A stretch of DNA of 64,000 nt, taken from Streptomyces sp. H39-S7. Lineage in GTDB: Bacteria > Actinomycetota > Actinomycetes > Streptomycetales > Streptomycetaceae. The translations under genes were made by a program, and so were the position numbers. Every line of letters starts with the position of its first letter. The first letter of the stretch is position 1. Positions 1-10,810 of this stretch are shown here, piece after piece. The notes below the pieces were generated by a model. It saw only the letters and a program-made list of their open reading frames with translations. It was not told the origin of the DNA and searched no databases. The stretch is taken from contig NZ_JAPVLU010000008.1 in NCBI RefSeq assembly GCF_027158205.1, positions 165,769 to 229,768 on the forward strand, given 5' to 3'.

Positions 1-1
1 G

Positions 2-424
2 GCGGTGATCGCGGTGGAGACCATCGCCGACGCCGAGACCATGGAACTCGACTTCACCATGATTCCGCGCGCCACGTACTGCCAGCCGCAGATCGCCAGC
101 TTCGGCTGGACCGAGGCCCAGGCCCGTGAGAAGGGCTTCGACGTCAACGTGGTGAAGTTCCCCTTCACCGCGAACGGCAAGGCCCACGGCCTCGGCGACC
201 CGGCCGGCTTCGTGAAGGTCATCAGCGACCGGACCCACGGTGAGCTGCTCGGCGCGCACCTGATCGGCCCGGAGGTCACCGAGCTGCTGCCGGAGCTGAC
301 CCTGGCCCAGCAGTGGGATCTGACGGTGCACGAGGTGGCGCGCAACGTGCACGCCCACCCGACGCTGGGCGAGGCGGTCAAGGAGGCCGTCCACGGCCTG
401 GCCGGGCACATGATCAACTTCTGA
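2..424 (+). CDS. lpd: Dihydrolipoamide dehydrogenase, C-terminal part
   Basis: This is the 3' end of a gene that begins before the window; the reading frame is open from the first bases. The product is the dimerisation domain of a dihydrolipoyl dehydrogenase (E3), the FAD enzyme that reoxidises lipoamide in 2-oxoacid dehydrogenase complexes. The visible evidence is the segment around [15 protein letters not shown], characteristic of the interface domain, and the C-terminal [13 protein letters not shown], which carries the conserved His-x4-Glu pair acting on the partner subunit's active site. Roughly 140 residues remain of the usual 460-480. A related flavoprotein disulfide reductase (for example a mycothione reductase-like enzyme) is less likely given the typical Lpd ending. 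Confidence 0.88.
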   Translation, partial: AVIAVETIADAETMELDFTMIPRATYCQPQIASFGWTEAQAREKGFDVNVVKFPFTANGKAHGLGDPAGFVKVISDRTHGELLGAHLIGPEVTELLPELTLAQQWDLTVHEVARNVHAHPTLGEAVKEAVHGLAGHMINF

Positions 425-527
425 CCGCGCTGGTCGCGGAGGGTCCCGGTCCGCGGTACGGGCCCCTTCGCGGCGCGCCGCCCCACTCCGCGCGCTTCGC
501 CGCCGGGTGCCGCACGATGAGATCGTG

Positions 528-917
528 ATGACGGTACTGCTCATGGAGCACGACAGCGACACGTCCAGTGACCTGCGTTCGGCGATCCACGCCAACCGGC
601 ACTTCCGCGTCATCGCGCACGGGACCGACGACGCCACCGTGCTGGCGCTGGCCCGGACCCTGTTGACCGACGTCGTGATCATCGACGCCCGGCTCGACGG
701 CATCGACGCGCTCGCCCTCTGCGAGCAGCTCCGTACCCTGACCCCGCCTCCGGCGGTCGTAATCATCGCCGCCCACCTCGCCGGCGCCGACTCCGCCCAC
801 CGCCTCGCCGCCCGGGGTTCGGTCCACCTGCTGCGCGGCTCCGAGCCGCGTGACGTCGTGAACGCCCTGCGGGCGATCGGAGTGCGCCGCAGCAGCTCCG
901 ATCCCGACGCCCTGTGA
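528..917 (+). CDS. Stand-alone response-regulator receiver domain
   Basis: The protein of about 129 residues is essentially one CheY-like receiver domain. TVLLMEHDSD supplies the acidic pocket at the first strand, VVIIDARLDG carries the likely phosphoacceptor Asp, and the C-terminal VHLLRGSEPRDVVNALRA fits the final helix, although the usual Lys of the last strand is not obvious. No DNA-binding domain follows, and no histidine kinase is nearby. ATG 528 is preferred over GTG 507 because it gives the compact domain boundary; GTG 525 is another option. The gene lies 195 nt upstream of a large LuxR-type ATPase regulator on the same strand, so a shared control role is possible but only inferred. 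Confidence 0.72.
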   Translation: MTVLLMEHDSDTSSDLRSAIHANRHFRVIAHGTDDATVLALARTLLTDVVIIDARLDGIDALALCEQLRTLTPPPAVVIIAAHLAGADSAHRLAARGSVHLLRGSEPRDVVNALRAIGVRRSSSDPDAL

Positions 918-1112
918 AGCGTCCTCCCACTGGCACGAGCAGGGAAAACCCTCGTTCTCCCCCCGGTGCCTCCCCCTGCGGTCCCCGTCCTTGACGCGCG
1001 CCGGCCGCGGACCGAGACTGACGCCGCCGCGCACGCATTCCGACCCGTCGAAGAGACCGGCGCGGGGGCCGGGGGCACGGGGGCACGGGGCCGGGAGGAA
1101 GGACTGCGGAAC

Positions 1113-3836
1113 ATGACGCACCACGGTCCGGTGGGTCTCGGCCCGGTCCTGGCTCAGGTGGGGGCCGGACTGGCAGCGGGGAGTCCCGCCGTCCTGTGGG
1201 GCGTCCGGGGATCAGGACGTACGACGTTCCTGGACGCGCTCGCGGACGCCGCCGCCGAACGCGGTGACAGGCCTCTGAGACTGCGCCTGCGGGAGGACGG
1301 CGCACCCATCCGGTACGGCGCGCTCACCGACCTCCTGGCCGCGCTGGACCCACTCGACCTCCTCCTCCCCGCCGGGCCGCTCCAATCGGCGGTCGACGTC
1401 CTGCTGCGCCGCCGCGCCCTCCCACGGGAGGGCATGGACCCGGTGGCGGTCCGCCTCGCCCTCGGGCGCGTGCTGGCCCGGGCGTCCGGAACGCTCCTGC
1501 TGATCGACGACGTCCAGTGGATGGATCACGACAGCGTCCGGGCCCTGGCCCATGTCCTGCACTCGCTGCCGCGCGGGACGGTGCGGGTGGCCGTGACCCG
1601 GCGCTGCGCGACACCGCCCGGGACGTCGGAGGTGTGCGGACCGGGGGCCGTCCCGTACGAGCTCGCGCCGCTGGATGTCGACCAGGTGGCGCTCCTTCTC
1701 GAACGCCGCGCGCTGCCCGGCCGCTGGGCCGCCCGGGTGCACGCGATGTCCGGCGGAAACCCCGCCCTGACGGTGGCGGTCGCCCGGGAACTGCGGGACG
1801 CGCGGCCGGGTCCGGCGCCCGTCGGTGCGTCCTGCCCGTCGCACGCGGCCGCCTCCTGGCCGGCCGCCCTGCCGGCACCGGTCACCGCCACGTTGCTGCT
1901 GGCGGCGCTGGCCGTCGATCCCTCGTCCGCGGTCCTGCGCCGGGCCGGGTGCGAGCGGGTGGACGCGGATCTGGCGCTGGCGGCCGAGGCCGGAATCGTG
2001 AGCCTGGGGCCGGACGGCTCCATCGCTTTCCGCGGCACCGTGCTGCGTGACGCCGTGCTGGCACAGGCGTGGGACGGCCGGCGATCGGCCGCCCACCGGG
2101 CGCTGGCGACGGCGGTCGAGGACCCGGTGGAGGCGGTGTGGCACCGCGCTCTGGCGGCGGACGGCTTCGACGCCGGTCTGGCCGCCGAGATCGAGTCCGC
2201 GGCCACCGACGCCCGCCGCGCGGGCCAGCGGTCCTGGGCGGGTGAGCTGGAACTGCTGGCCGCCCGGCGGACCCCGCCGTCCGACCGGGCCCACCGCCTG
2301 GCGCGGCTGGCCGCGGCGACGACCGATGCCGCGGCCGCCGGGCGCAGCGATCTGGCCGGGAGAGTGGCCGCGGCGGTCCGGGTGAACCGTGGCAGCCCGG
2401 CCGAGTTGATCGCGACGCTGCTGGCGGTGGTGGACTCCGCCGGCCAGGCCATGGAGGAGATGGACCAGGTGCTGACCCAGGCCGCGGGCACCGCGGAAGG
2501 GCATCCGTCCCTGATGGCCGCCGTCGAGATGCGCGTCGCGGTGAAGGCGAATGTGTGCGAAGGACGCCCGGACAAGGCCCGCGCCGCCGCCGCGCGCGCC
2601 GCGGCACTGGGCCGCCAGGGCCGGGACGCGGCTTCCGAGGCCGCCGCACTGACCATGCGGGCCCGGATGGAGCGCATCCTCGACGATCCGGCCGCCGAGC
2701 GCACTTTGCGCGACGCGCTGGCGCTGGACGTGTCCGTCGACCTCCTGGGCGTGCGCTCCAGCCCGCAGTACCTGGCGGCCCGTCATGCGGTCTTCGACGA
2801 CCGGCTGCCGGAGGCGAGGGCGCAACTGCTGGAACTGCTCGGCGTCGCCGAGCGGCAGGGGGTGGCTGCCGATCTGGAGGAGGTGCTGCGCAGCCTGGCC
2901 GAGGTCGACGCCCGGGCCGGTTCCTGCGCGCAGGCGCTGCGGTGGAGCGACCGGGCGAGCGCGGTGTGCGTGGCCTCAGGGCTGTCCCCGGGCCCGGTCT
3001 GGTACACCGCCGCCCTCGCGGAGACCGCCGGGGGCAGCTTCACCCGGGCCACCGAGTTCGCGGCCCGCGCGGCACGGACCTCGCACGAGGAACACGACAT
3101 GATCTTCGCGTCCCGCAGCCTCCTCGCGCTCGGCACGGTTCAGCTGATCACTGGCAGTGCCGTCGAGGCGTCCCGCACTCTGGAGCGGGTGGCCGCGCTG
3201 GAGCGGCAGCAGCAGGTGGCCGACCCCCGGATCCTGCGCTGGCGGCCGGAGCTGGTCGAGGCACTGGCGGTCGGCAACCGGCTCGACGAGGCCGAGGAGC
3301 AGGCGGCCGAGGCCGCCCGGATCACCGCCGGGTACCCGGACAGCGGGGTCTTCGCGGCCCTGCAGCGCGCCAGGGCCCACTGCGCCGCCCGCCGCGGCGA
3401 GTGCGACACCGCGGCGGCGATGCTGCACGAGGCCGCGGAACGGTTCGGGTGCCTGCGACTGCCGATCGAGGAGGGACGGACCCGCGTGGCACTGGGCGTG
3501 CTGGAACGCGCTCGGCGTCGGCCGGCTGCGGCGCGCACCGCCTGGAAGGACGCGACGGGACTGTTCCGACAGGCTCAGGCACGCCCCTGGACCACGTTGA
3601 CCCAGAACCTGCTGGACCGTCTGGAGGGCACCCGCACCGCGCCGGGGGTGGCTTCCCCGCGGCTGACGGAGGCCGAGCACCGGCTCGCTCTCCTCGTCGT
3701 CCAGGGGCTGACCAATCACGACGCCGCGGCGACCCTCTTCCTCTCCGTCAAGACCGTCGAGTCGACGCTCAGCCGCGTCTACCGCAAACTCGGCATCCGC
3801 TCCCGCACCCAACTGGCCGCGGCCCTGCGCGGCTGA
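1113..3836 (+). CDS. Large ATP-binding LuxR-family (LAL/MalT-like) transcriptional regulator
   Basis: The 907-residue protein has the LAL architecture. A P-loop, GVRGSGRTT, lies near residues 30-38. A Walker B strand, TLLLIDDVQWMD, lies near residue 128. A long helical TPR-like middle follows, and a LuxR helix-turn-helix occupies the last ~58 residues (RLTEAEHRLALLVVQGLTN through KTVESTLSRVYRKLGIRS). Such proteins bind DNA as ATP-dependent, often cluster-situated activators. ATG 1113 is chosen because a purine-rich GGAGGAAGGA run precedes it; the open frame extends upstream to 966 but without a better start. No biosynthetic cluster is adjacent, so the target is unknown. Confidence 0.87.
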   Translation: MTHHGPVGLGPVLAQVGAGLAAGSPAVLWGVRGSGRTTFLDALADAAAERGDRPLRLRLREDGAPIRYGALTDLLAALDPLDLLLPAGPLQSAVDVLLRRRALPREGMDPVAVRLALGRVLARASGTLLLIDDVQWMDHDSVRALAHVLHSLPRGTVRVAVTRRCATPPGTSEVCGPGAVPYELAPLDVDQVALLLERRALPGRWAARVHAMSGGNPALTVAVARELRDARPGPAPVGASCPSHAAASWPAALPAPVTATLLLAALAVDPSSAVLRRAGCERVDADLALAAEAGIVSLGPDGSIAFRGTVLRDAVLAQAWDGRRSAAHRALATAVEDPVEAVWHRALAADGFDAGLAAEIESAATDARRAGQRSWAGELELLAARRTPPSDRAHRLARLAAATTDAAAAGRSDLAGRVAAAVRVNRGSPAELIATLLAVVDSAGQAMEEMDQVLTQAAGTAEGHPSLMAAVEMRVAVKANVCEGRPDKARAAAARAAALGRQGRDAASEAAALTMRARMERILDDPAAERTLRDALALDVSVDLLGVRSSPQYLAARHAVFDDRLPEARAQLLELLGVAERQGVAADLEEVLRSLAEVDARAGSCAQALRWSDRASAVCVASGLSPGPVWYTAALAETAGGSFTRATEFAARAARTSHEEHDMIFASRSLLALGTVQLITGSAVEASRTLERVAALERQQQVADPRILRWRPELVEALAVGNRLDEAEEQAAEAARITAGYPDSGVFAALQRARAHCAARRGECDTAAAMLHEAAERFGCLRLPIEEGRTRVALGVLERARRRPAAARTAWKDATGLFRQAQARPWTTLTQNLLDRLEGTRTAPGVASPRLTEAEHRLALLVVQGLTNHDAAATLFLSVKTVESTLSRVYRKLGIRSRTQLAAALRG

Positions 3837-3874
3837 CCGGCCGCGTCCGCCGCAGGGTCGGCCCGCCCCCGTCC

Positions 3875-4114
3875 TCAGCCCGCCCAGCAATGGTGTACGA
3901 CGCCGTCCCGGACCTCGAGGTTGAGCCTTCCGGACTGCCGCTCCATCGTCACGCTCGCTCCGGCGGGGAGGAGCCGGACGACCGCCCAGCCACGGTCCCG
4001 GGCCCGGCGCTCCGCCGTCGCGGCCGGCAGGCCCGCGTACGTGTCGGGAGCGTCCGCCGGTTCGGGCGGCGGGATCGTGCCGGAGTCCTCAGAAGACGGA
4101 CCAGCCGGCGGCAT
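3875..4114 (-). CDS. I78-family peptidase inhibitor-like small protein
   Basis: A 79-residue protein is encoded on the minus strand. Its start lies inside the 3' end of the glutaminase gene, overlapping it by 26 nt. The sequence TYAGLPAATAERRARDRGW, then VVRLLPAGASVTMERQSGRL and NLEVRDGVVHHCW follows the I78 potato-inhibitor-like pattern (GLP, AxxxAxxxG, pVTMD/E, RLN, v.dg.V..v.cg). Family members are small inhibitors of serine proteases. No signal peptide is visible, so it may act inside the cell, or the true start may differ. The overlap suggests translational coupling to the glutaminase. The pattern is convincing, but family membership is judged by eye. Confidence 0.66.
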   Translation of the reverse strand: MPPAGPSSEDSGTIPPPEPADAPDTYAGLPAATAERRARDRGWAVVRLLPAGASVTMERQSGRLNLEVRDGVVHHCWAG

Positions 4115-5003
4115 CGGCGACCTCCTCCACCACGGCCATGCCGGCGACGGAGTTGCCCGCCTCGTCCAGACCCGGCGACCACGCGCACACGGTGCCGTGC
4201 CCGGGGAACACCGCCAGGACGCCACCGCCGATGCCGCTCTTGACGGGAGCCCCCACCTGGCAGGCCACGTCCCCCGCCGCCTCGTACGTCCCACACGTCA
4301 GCACCACGGCGTTGAGCCGGCTCGCCTCGCGCGCCGACAGCAGGAGCCGGCCGGAGCCGAGCCGGCCACCGCGTGCGAGGAACAGGCCCGCCTGCGCCAG
4401 ATCGACGCAGGACGCGGCGATGGCGCACTGATCGATGTACTGGTCGAGCACCTCGGCCACCTCGTGCTCCAGCCGGCCGTGCGAGGCCATCAACAGCGCC
4501 GCCGCGGCATTGCGATGGCTGGCACCGCGTTCCGATGCGGCGAGCCGCGGATCGATGCGGATCGCGGGGTTGCCGGACTCCGTACGCAGCAGTTCCAGCA
4601 CGACTGCGGCCGATTCCGTCCGGTGGGCCGCCATCAACCGGTCGACGACGACGAGGGCTCCGGCGTTGACGAACGGGTTGCGGGGCACCCCGTGATCCAC
4701 GTCGAGTTGCGTCAGCGCGTCGTAACGGAGGCTGGAGGGCTGCCGGCGGACCCGTTTCCACAGGCTCTCACCGTCCTGGGCCAGCGCCAGGGCCAGCGAG
4801 AACACCTTGGAAAGGCTCTGCACGGAGAACGGCTCCCGGCAGTCACCGGCGCCGATCACCTCGCCGTCCACCGTGGCCAGCGCGACCCCCAGCCGGTTCA
4901 GCGGCACCTCGCCCAGCAGGGGAACACTTCGTGCCTGCCGTCCCGTTCCGACCAGCCGGACACCGGCGTCATGTGCGTCGTCCACCATCTCCCGCAGATC
5001 CAT
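4089..5003 (-). CDS. glsA: Glutaminase
   Basis: The 304-residue product matches the usual length of bacterial serine-dependent glutaminases, which hydrolyse L-glutamine to glutamate and ammonia in the cytoplasm. The beta-lactamase-like Ser-x-x-Lys motif is present in EPFSVQSLSKVFSLALA. Further family landmarks are GVPRNPFVNAGALVV, ESGNPAIRID, the conserved LDQYIDQCAI, and VGAPVKSGIGGGVLAVFPG. ATG 5003 is chosen because a strong GGAGGGGGGCGG tract precedes it; the frame stays open to 5357 but reads as non-coding. The I78-like gene overlaps its end. Confidence 0.93.
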   Translation of the reverse strand: MDLREMVDDAHDAGVRLVGTGRQARSVPLLGEVPLNRLGVALATVDGEVIGAGDCREPFSVQSLSKVFSLALALAQDGESLWKRVRRQPSSLRYDALTQLDVDHGVPRNPFVNAGALVVVDRLMAAHRTESAAVVLELLRTESGNPAIRIDPRLAASERGASHRNAAAALLMASHGRLEHEVAEVLDQYIDQCAIAASCVDLAQAGLFLARGGRLGSGRLLLSAREASRLNAVVLTCGTYEAAGDVACQVGAPVKSGIGGGVLAVFPGHGTVCAWSPGLDEAGNSVAGMAVVEEVADAAGWSVF

Positions 5004-5200
5004 CCGCCCCCCTCCGCCCGATCGCCCGCGACCGCGGCGACACCACTCAGCCTGCCGCTCCGGCTCCCGCCGCGCAGCAGTGGAATCCCTCGTCAGGACG
5101 CACGACCGGGCCGCGGCCCGACGAGGGATTCCCCCGATGGTCCTGCCCGCACGGAGCCAGCAGCATGGCCGGACCACCCCCACGCGAGAGGCCAACCTCA

Positions 5201-6346
5201 GTGAAACTCCGTCAACACACCCTGGGCGCAGCAACTTTGGCCGGCGCCCTGCTGGCCGGATCCCTCGTCCTGATCGCCGCCCCCACCGTCTCCGCGGCGC
5301 CCGTCGGCCCCCCGGCGCCGCAGCGGTCCGATCAGGTCGCCACTGCCAAGGGCGCACTGGACGCGCTGCCCGCCGTGCCCAACACCTCGTGGGGCATCGA
5401 CCGTTCGGCCGGGCGGGTCGTCCTCACCGTCAGCGACGCCGCGACCGGCCCCCGGCTGTCGCGACTGCTCGACACGGCGGCCGCCCTCGGCGACCTCGTG
5501 CGCGTGGAGCACACGACCGGTCGCATGGTGCAGCAGAGCACCGCGACCGGGGACAAGCTCCAGGTCGTCGGCAACTCCGGAAGCTGGTGCTCCATAGGCT
5601 TCAACGTCACCGACGGCGCCGCGAACTTCGTCCTCACCGCGGGGCACTGCAAGGCGGCCAACGGCTGGCAGACCCCCGACGGCCGGTTCATCGGCACCAC
5701 GTCGAAGGTCGGCCCCAGCGGTACCGATGCCGGCCTGGTGGCCAACGCGCTGACGCCGGAACCCGGCGCCTTCACCAGTGTCGGCACCGCCAGGGTGGGC
5801 GAGCAGGTCTGCAAGAAGGGAGCCACCTCCGGCGTCACCTGCGGCACGGTCAAGGCGGTCGACCAGACCGTCACGTACGACAACGGCGTCGTCGTCAACC
5901 ACCTCATCCAGACCGGGAACCTCACTCAGGCCGGGGACAGCGGCGGCGGCCTGTACGACGGCTCGGCGGCACTGGGACTCGTCAGCGGCGGCAGCGACAC
6001 CGTCAGCAGTTTCTACCCGGTGTCCCATGCCCTCAGCGACCTCGGAGTCCGCCTCATCGGCGCGAGCGACCCGGGGCACACCGTCACGGTGACCAACCCC
6101 GGCAACCAGTCGAGCTGGGCCGGCTTCTGGATCTTCCCGGTCCCGGTCCGGGCCCAGGCGAGTGACGGTCATCCGCTCGCCTTCACCGCGACGGGTCTGC
6201 CGACGGGTCTGACGATCGAGGCCGCCACTGGAAGGATCACCGGCACGCCCACCACCGCGGGCACCTACCGCTCCACCGTCACCGCGAGCGAGGCGGGCGG
6301 CCCCAGCGGCAGCGCCACCTTCACCTGGACCGTCACCGGCTGGTGA
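5201..6346 (+). CDS. Secreted trypsin-like serine protease (S1) with C-terminal Ig-like domain
   Basis: The 381-residue precursor begins with a Sec signal peptide (hydrophobic core then TVSAAP) and a short propeptide of about 80 residues. An alpha-lytic/streptogrisin-type catalytic domain follows: His in FVLTAGHC, Asp in GTDAGLV and Ser in AGDSGGG, with paired cysteines around them. After the catalytic domain comes a domain of about 90 residues with GLPTGLTIEAATGRITGTPT, the pattern of He_PIG immunoglobulin-like modules, probably for binding a substrate or surface. GTG 5201 has GAGAGG nine bases upstream; an in-frame ATG at 5165 is the alternative. It is transcribed away from the glutaminase. 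The natural substrate cannot be read from sequence. Confidence 0.88.
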   Translation: MKLRQHTLGAATLAGALLAGSLVLIAAPTVSAAPVGPPAPQRSDQVATAKGALDALPAVPNTSWGIDRSAGRVVLTVSDAATGPRLSRLLDTAAALGDLVRVEHTTGRMVQQSTATGDKLQVVGNSGSWCSIGFNVTDGAANFVLTAGHCKAANGWQTPDGRFIGTTSKVGPSGTDAGLVANALTPEPGAFTSVGTARVGEQVCKKGATSGVTCGTVKAVDQTVTYDNGVVVNHLIQTGNLTQAGDSGGGLYDGSAALGLVSGGSDTVSSFYPVSHALSDLGVRLIGASDPGHTVTVTNPGNQSSWAGFWIFPVPVRAQASDGHPLAFTATGLPTGLTIEAATGRITGTPTTAGTYRSTVTASEAGGPSGSATFTWTVTGW

Positions 6347-6432
6347 TCCCAGCGGCTCGGCCGGCAGCACGCCGGGGCGTCGTCACCCACCCGGTGGCGG
6401 CGCCATCGGCGGCTGTCGCACCGGACCACTGA

Positions 6433-8253
<1,821 letters not shown>

Positions 8254-8362
8254 CTCCGGTGGCGCTCGTCCGAGAACAGCAAATCCCCGTGGGAGACGGT
8301 AAGTGCCTCCTGCGGGGTGGGCCCCGGGGCCGGCCGGCTGCACCGCACGGCCCCGGAGCGGC

Positions 8363-8842
8363 TCAGCCGGTGGGCAGCACGCACACCGCGTCGAGGCCCA
8401 GCACGTGGTTGAGCCGGCCGAACGCCAGCCAGGAGCCGATGCTCATGCTCAGTTCCACGATCTCGACCTGGCTGTAGTGGGCGGTCATCCGGTCCCAGAA
8501 CTCGTCGTCGAGGCCGTGGTGGTCCAGTGCGTAGCGCTCGGCGTACTCGGCGGCGAGGCGCGTGCGGTCGTCGAACGCGTCGGTGGTGCGCCACTCGGTC
8601 ACCGCGTCGGGGAACTCCTCCTCGACCTTCTCCCCCTCCCGGTCGGTACGCCAGTCGAGGCAGAACAGGCACCCGTTGATCTGCGCGATCCGCAGCCTGG
8701 CGGCCTCGAACTCGCGCAGGCCCAGGGTGGTGTGGGCGTACACCGACAGCGAGAAGTTCGCGGCGGCCATCCCGATGCCGGGGACCATGTCGCCCCACAC
8801 GTACCCGATCGGCTCCTGGCCCTCGGGAATGTCGATGTTCAT
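8363..8842 (-). CDS. Carboxymuconolactone decarboxylase (AhpD-like) family protein
   Basis: A 159-residue protein of the CMD fold. The redox/active-site element is INGCLFCLDWRTDRE, matching the ExxCxxCxxxH-type region of AhpD-like proteins with the two cysteines kept and the acidic and His positions altered. AHYSQVEIVELSMSIGSWLAFGRLNHVLGLD is the typical second half. Members act as alkylhydroperoxidases or ring-opening decarboxylases; neither role can be assigned. Its ATG overlaps the stop codon of the upstream oxidoreductase gene (ATGA), so the two are translationally coupled and probably act in one pathway. Confidence 0.85.
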   Translation of the reverse strand: MNIDIPEGQEPIGYVWGDMVPGIGMAAANFSLSVYAHTTLGLREFEAARLRIAQINGCLFCLDWRTDREGEKVEEEFPDAVTEWRTTDAFDDRTRLAAEYAERYALDHHGLDDEFWDRMTAHYSQVEIVELSMSIGSWLAFGRLNHVLGLDAVCVLPTG

Positions 8843-9918
8843 CGTTGCTTCCTTCCGAGCTTGCCGACTGCGGGACGCAGCGGGACGTCTAGTGCGTCGT
8901 AGAGACCGGGCGCCGCTTCCACCAGCCAGTCGATGGCGCCCACCAGCCGGCCGACCGCGGTGGCGTTCCCGCCCGCGGACCGGTTCTCGCCCTCGTCGGC
9001 CGCCTCGACCGTGACCTCGATGCGCGGCCGGCCCTCGATGATCACCCGGTGGGCGCCGGTGCCGTCGGGCGGCTGCGGCCAGTCCGGTGCGCAGGACGGA
9101 TGGATCCGGGTGACGTGCTCGATGACGATGCGGGCTTCGCCCTCGACGATGCCCTGCACCTCGAACCGCACCGCACCCTGGGTGCCGGCCTCGAACTCGC
9201 CCATCGTCCTGGTGCTCACGGTGGTCTCGAGCGGCCGCCGGTCCATCGTCTCGCGGATCTCGTCGAGCTCGACGCCCAGCGCTCGGGCCATCAGCCGTAT
9301 CTGGCCGCCCCACACCATGGTGGGGATCGTCTCCATCAGCATCAGCGGCTCGTACTCCATCGGCTGGCCCATCCCGACGAGGTACCGGACCGAGTCGGGC
9401 TGCTCGTAGGTGGAGTAGTCGAAGATCTCCTGACAGCGGATCACGTCGATGGTGGTGGCGAGTCCGCTGATCAGCAGGGGCAGCACATCGTTGCCCCAGC
9501 CCGGGTCGACGCCGGAGACGAACAGCGACCCGCCGCCCTCCGCGATCGCGGCCAGGACCGGCTCCCGGAACTCCGGCGGGGCGTTGCGCTGGTCGTAGAG
9601 CGGGTACAGCGCCGGAGTGACGACGACGGCCCCGGCGCGGAGCGCCCTGACGATGTCCGCGAGGGCGTCGTCGGGACGGATGTCACCGGAGGCCGCATAC
9701 ACCACGGCCTGGGGGCCGGCGGCCAGCACCGCGTCGATGTCGTCGGTGGCCGCGACGCCCAACGGGTAGTCGAGTCCGCCGAGTTCGCCCGCGTCGCGGC
9801 CGACCTTCCCGGGGTTGTGGACGAGCACGTTCACGAGTTTCAGCGCCGGGTGGGCCTCGACGGCACGAACCGCCGCACGCCCGACATTCCCGGTGCCCCA
9901 GACAACCGTGGAAATCAT
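8839..9918 (-). CDS. NAD(P)-dependent dehydrogenase of the dihydrodipicolinate-reductase-like fold
   Basis: The 359-residue protein starts with a Rossmann motif, VVWGTGNVGRAAVRAVEAHP, followed by LVNVLVHNPGKVGRDAGEL and AVVYAASGDIRPDDA, as in 2,4-diaminopentanoate dehydrogenase-like and other DapB-fold enzymes found widely in actinobacteria. The C-terminal half, with SGVDPGWGNDVLPLLISGLA, is the substrate domain. The ATG at 9918 has no clear ribosome-binding site and may be read leaderless; a TTG at 9945 is possible. The coupled CMD-family gene downstream suggests a small catabolic pair, but the substrate is unknown. Confidence 0.75.
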   Translation of the reverse strand: MISTVVWGTGNVGRAAVRAVEAHPALKLVNVLVHNPGKVGRDAGELGGLDYPLGVAATDDIDAVLAAGPQAVVYAASGDIRPDDALADIVRALRAGAVVVTPALYPLYDQRNAPPEFREPVLAAIAEGGGSLFVSGVDPGWGNDVLPLLISGLATTIDVIRCQEIFDYSTYEQPDSVRYLVGMGQPMEYEPLMLMETIPTMVWGGQIRLMARALGVELDEIRETMDRRPLETTVSTRTMGEFEAGTQGAVRFEVQGIVEGEARIVIEHVTRIHPSCAPDWPQPPDGTGAHRVIIEGRPRIEVTVEAADEGENRSAGGNATAVGRLVGAIDWLVEAAPGLYDALDVPLRPAVGKLGRKQR

Positions 9919-9977
9919 GCGGCGGAGGGTAGCAAGGGCCGTCAACAGTTCATAGGGTCACGCAATGCCCGTCCCGA

Positions 9978-10670
9978 TCAGTATTCCTCCGCAGGCGGCC
10001 GGCGGTGCGCGCCCTCCGGCGTGAAGGTGAAGGTGCCCGCGAACGGGCCCGCGCCGCCGTCGGCGCAGCGCACCGCCATCACGACCGGCTGGCCGTACAT
10101 CGGCGGACCCGACGGGGGGTTCCCCGGCCGGGTGCCGTTCCAGAGGTGGAAGAAGACCATCGGGTCCTCGGGGCGTGCGGTGGCGTAGCCCAGCGTCTTC
10201 GAGAACTGCGGGTTGGTGCCGCCGATGAGCAGCGAGGGCTCCCCGAACGACTCGACTACATCGGTGAACCACTTGTTCTCCGAGCACCAGACGGGCACGT
10301 CGTCGCGAAGCGCGCGGTACTCCTCGGGCGTCAGCGCCCGGTCCAGTTCCAGCCAGCCGTTGCGATGGGCGAACTCGGCGTAGACGGACGCGGCGGCCTT
10401 CTGGTCGCGGTGGTCCGGCAGCAGCCGGGCGAATCCGCCGATGACACCGGTCGCCTGGAACGCGCCGCTGGCCCGCAGCGCCTGGTTCTCGTCCGCCCAG
10501 GCCTGCTCGCGGTGGTCCGCGAAGGCCAGCGGGTCGATCAGCGTCCGCAGGGCGATCTCCCCGCCGAACATCTCCGGCCGGGGCAGAGCGGCGTTCAGCC
10601 GCCCGACCAGGTACTCGCGGATCTCGTCCGCGGAGCGCGTGGCCTCGGTCACGGCATCGGTGGGGTTCAT
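9978..10670 (-). CDS. Conserved-looking protein of unknown function
   Basis: I do not recognise this 230-residue protein. It has no signal peptide or membrane segment and is acidic and aromatic-rich. The middle shows a possible small-molecule-binding or oxidoreductase-like style: WCSENKWFTDVVESFGEPSL, then GGTNPQFSKTLGYATARPED and PMVFFHLWNGTRPGN. Codon bias is that of a real gene. It lies 60 nt upstream of the dehydrogenase/CMD pair on the same strand and may belong to the same transcript. ATG 10670 begins MNPTDAVTEATRSADEIREY. Confidence 0.7.
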   Translation of the reverse strand: MNPTDAVTEATRSADEIREYLVGRLNAALPRPEMFGGEIALRTLIDPLAFADHREQAWADENQALRASGAFQATGVIGGFARLLPDHRDQKAAASVYAEFAHRNGWLELDRALTPEEYRALRDDVPVWCSENKWFTDVVESFGEPSLLIGGTNPQFSKTLGYATARPEDPMVFFHLWNGTRPGNPPSGPPMYGQPVVMAVRCADGGAGPFAGTFTFTPEGAHRRPPAEEY

Positions 10671-10810
10671 ACCCGAAGCTTCGCAGATGAACGGGGTGCA
10701 TGATCACGGCGACGGGGCGCGCCGGCGGGGCCGGAGGCCACCGTTCACGGGCGTGTGGTCCAGTGCGCGGAGCGGCTGCTGGACTGGCGGGAGGCCGATC
10801 CGTCAGCGTA

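Noticed and set aside
1212..2825. Long minus-strand frames opposite the LAL regulator
   Set aside because: Low-complexity Gly/Arg/Pro translation; the plus strand has P-loop and LuxR motifs.
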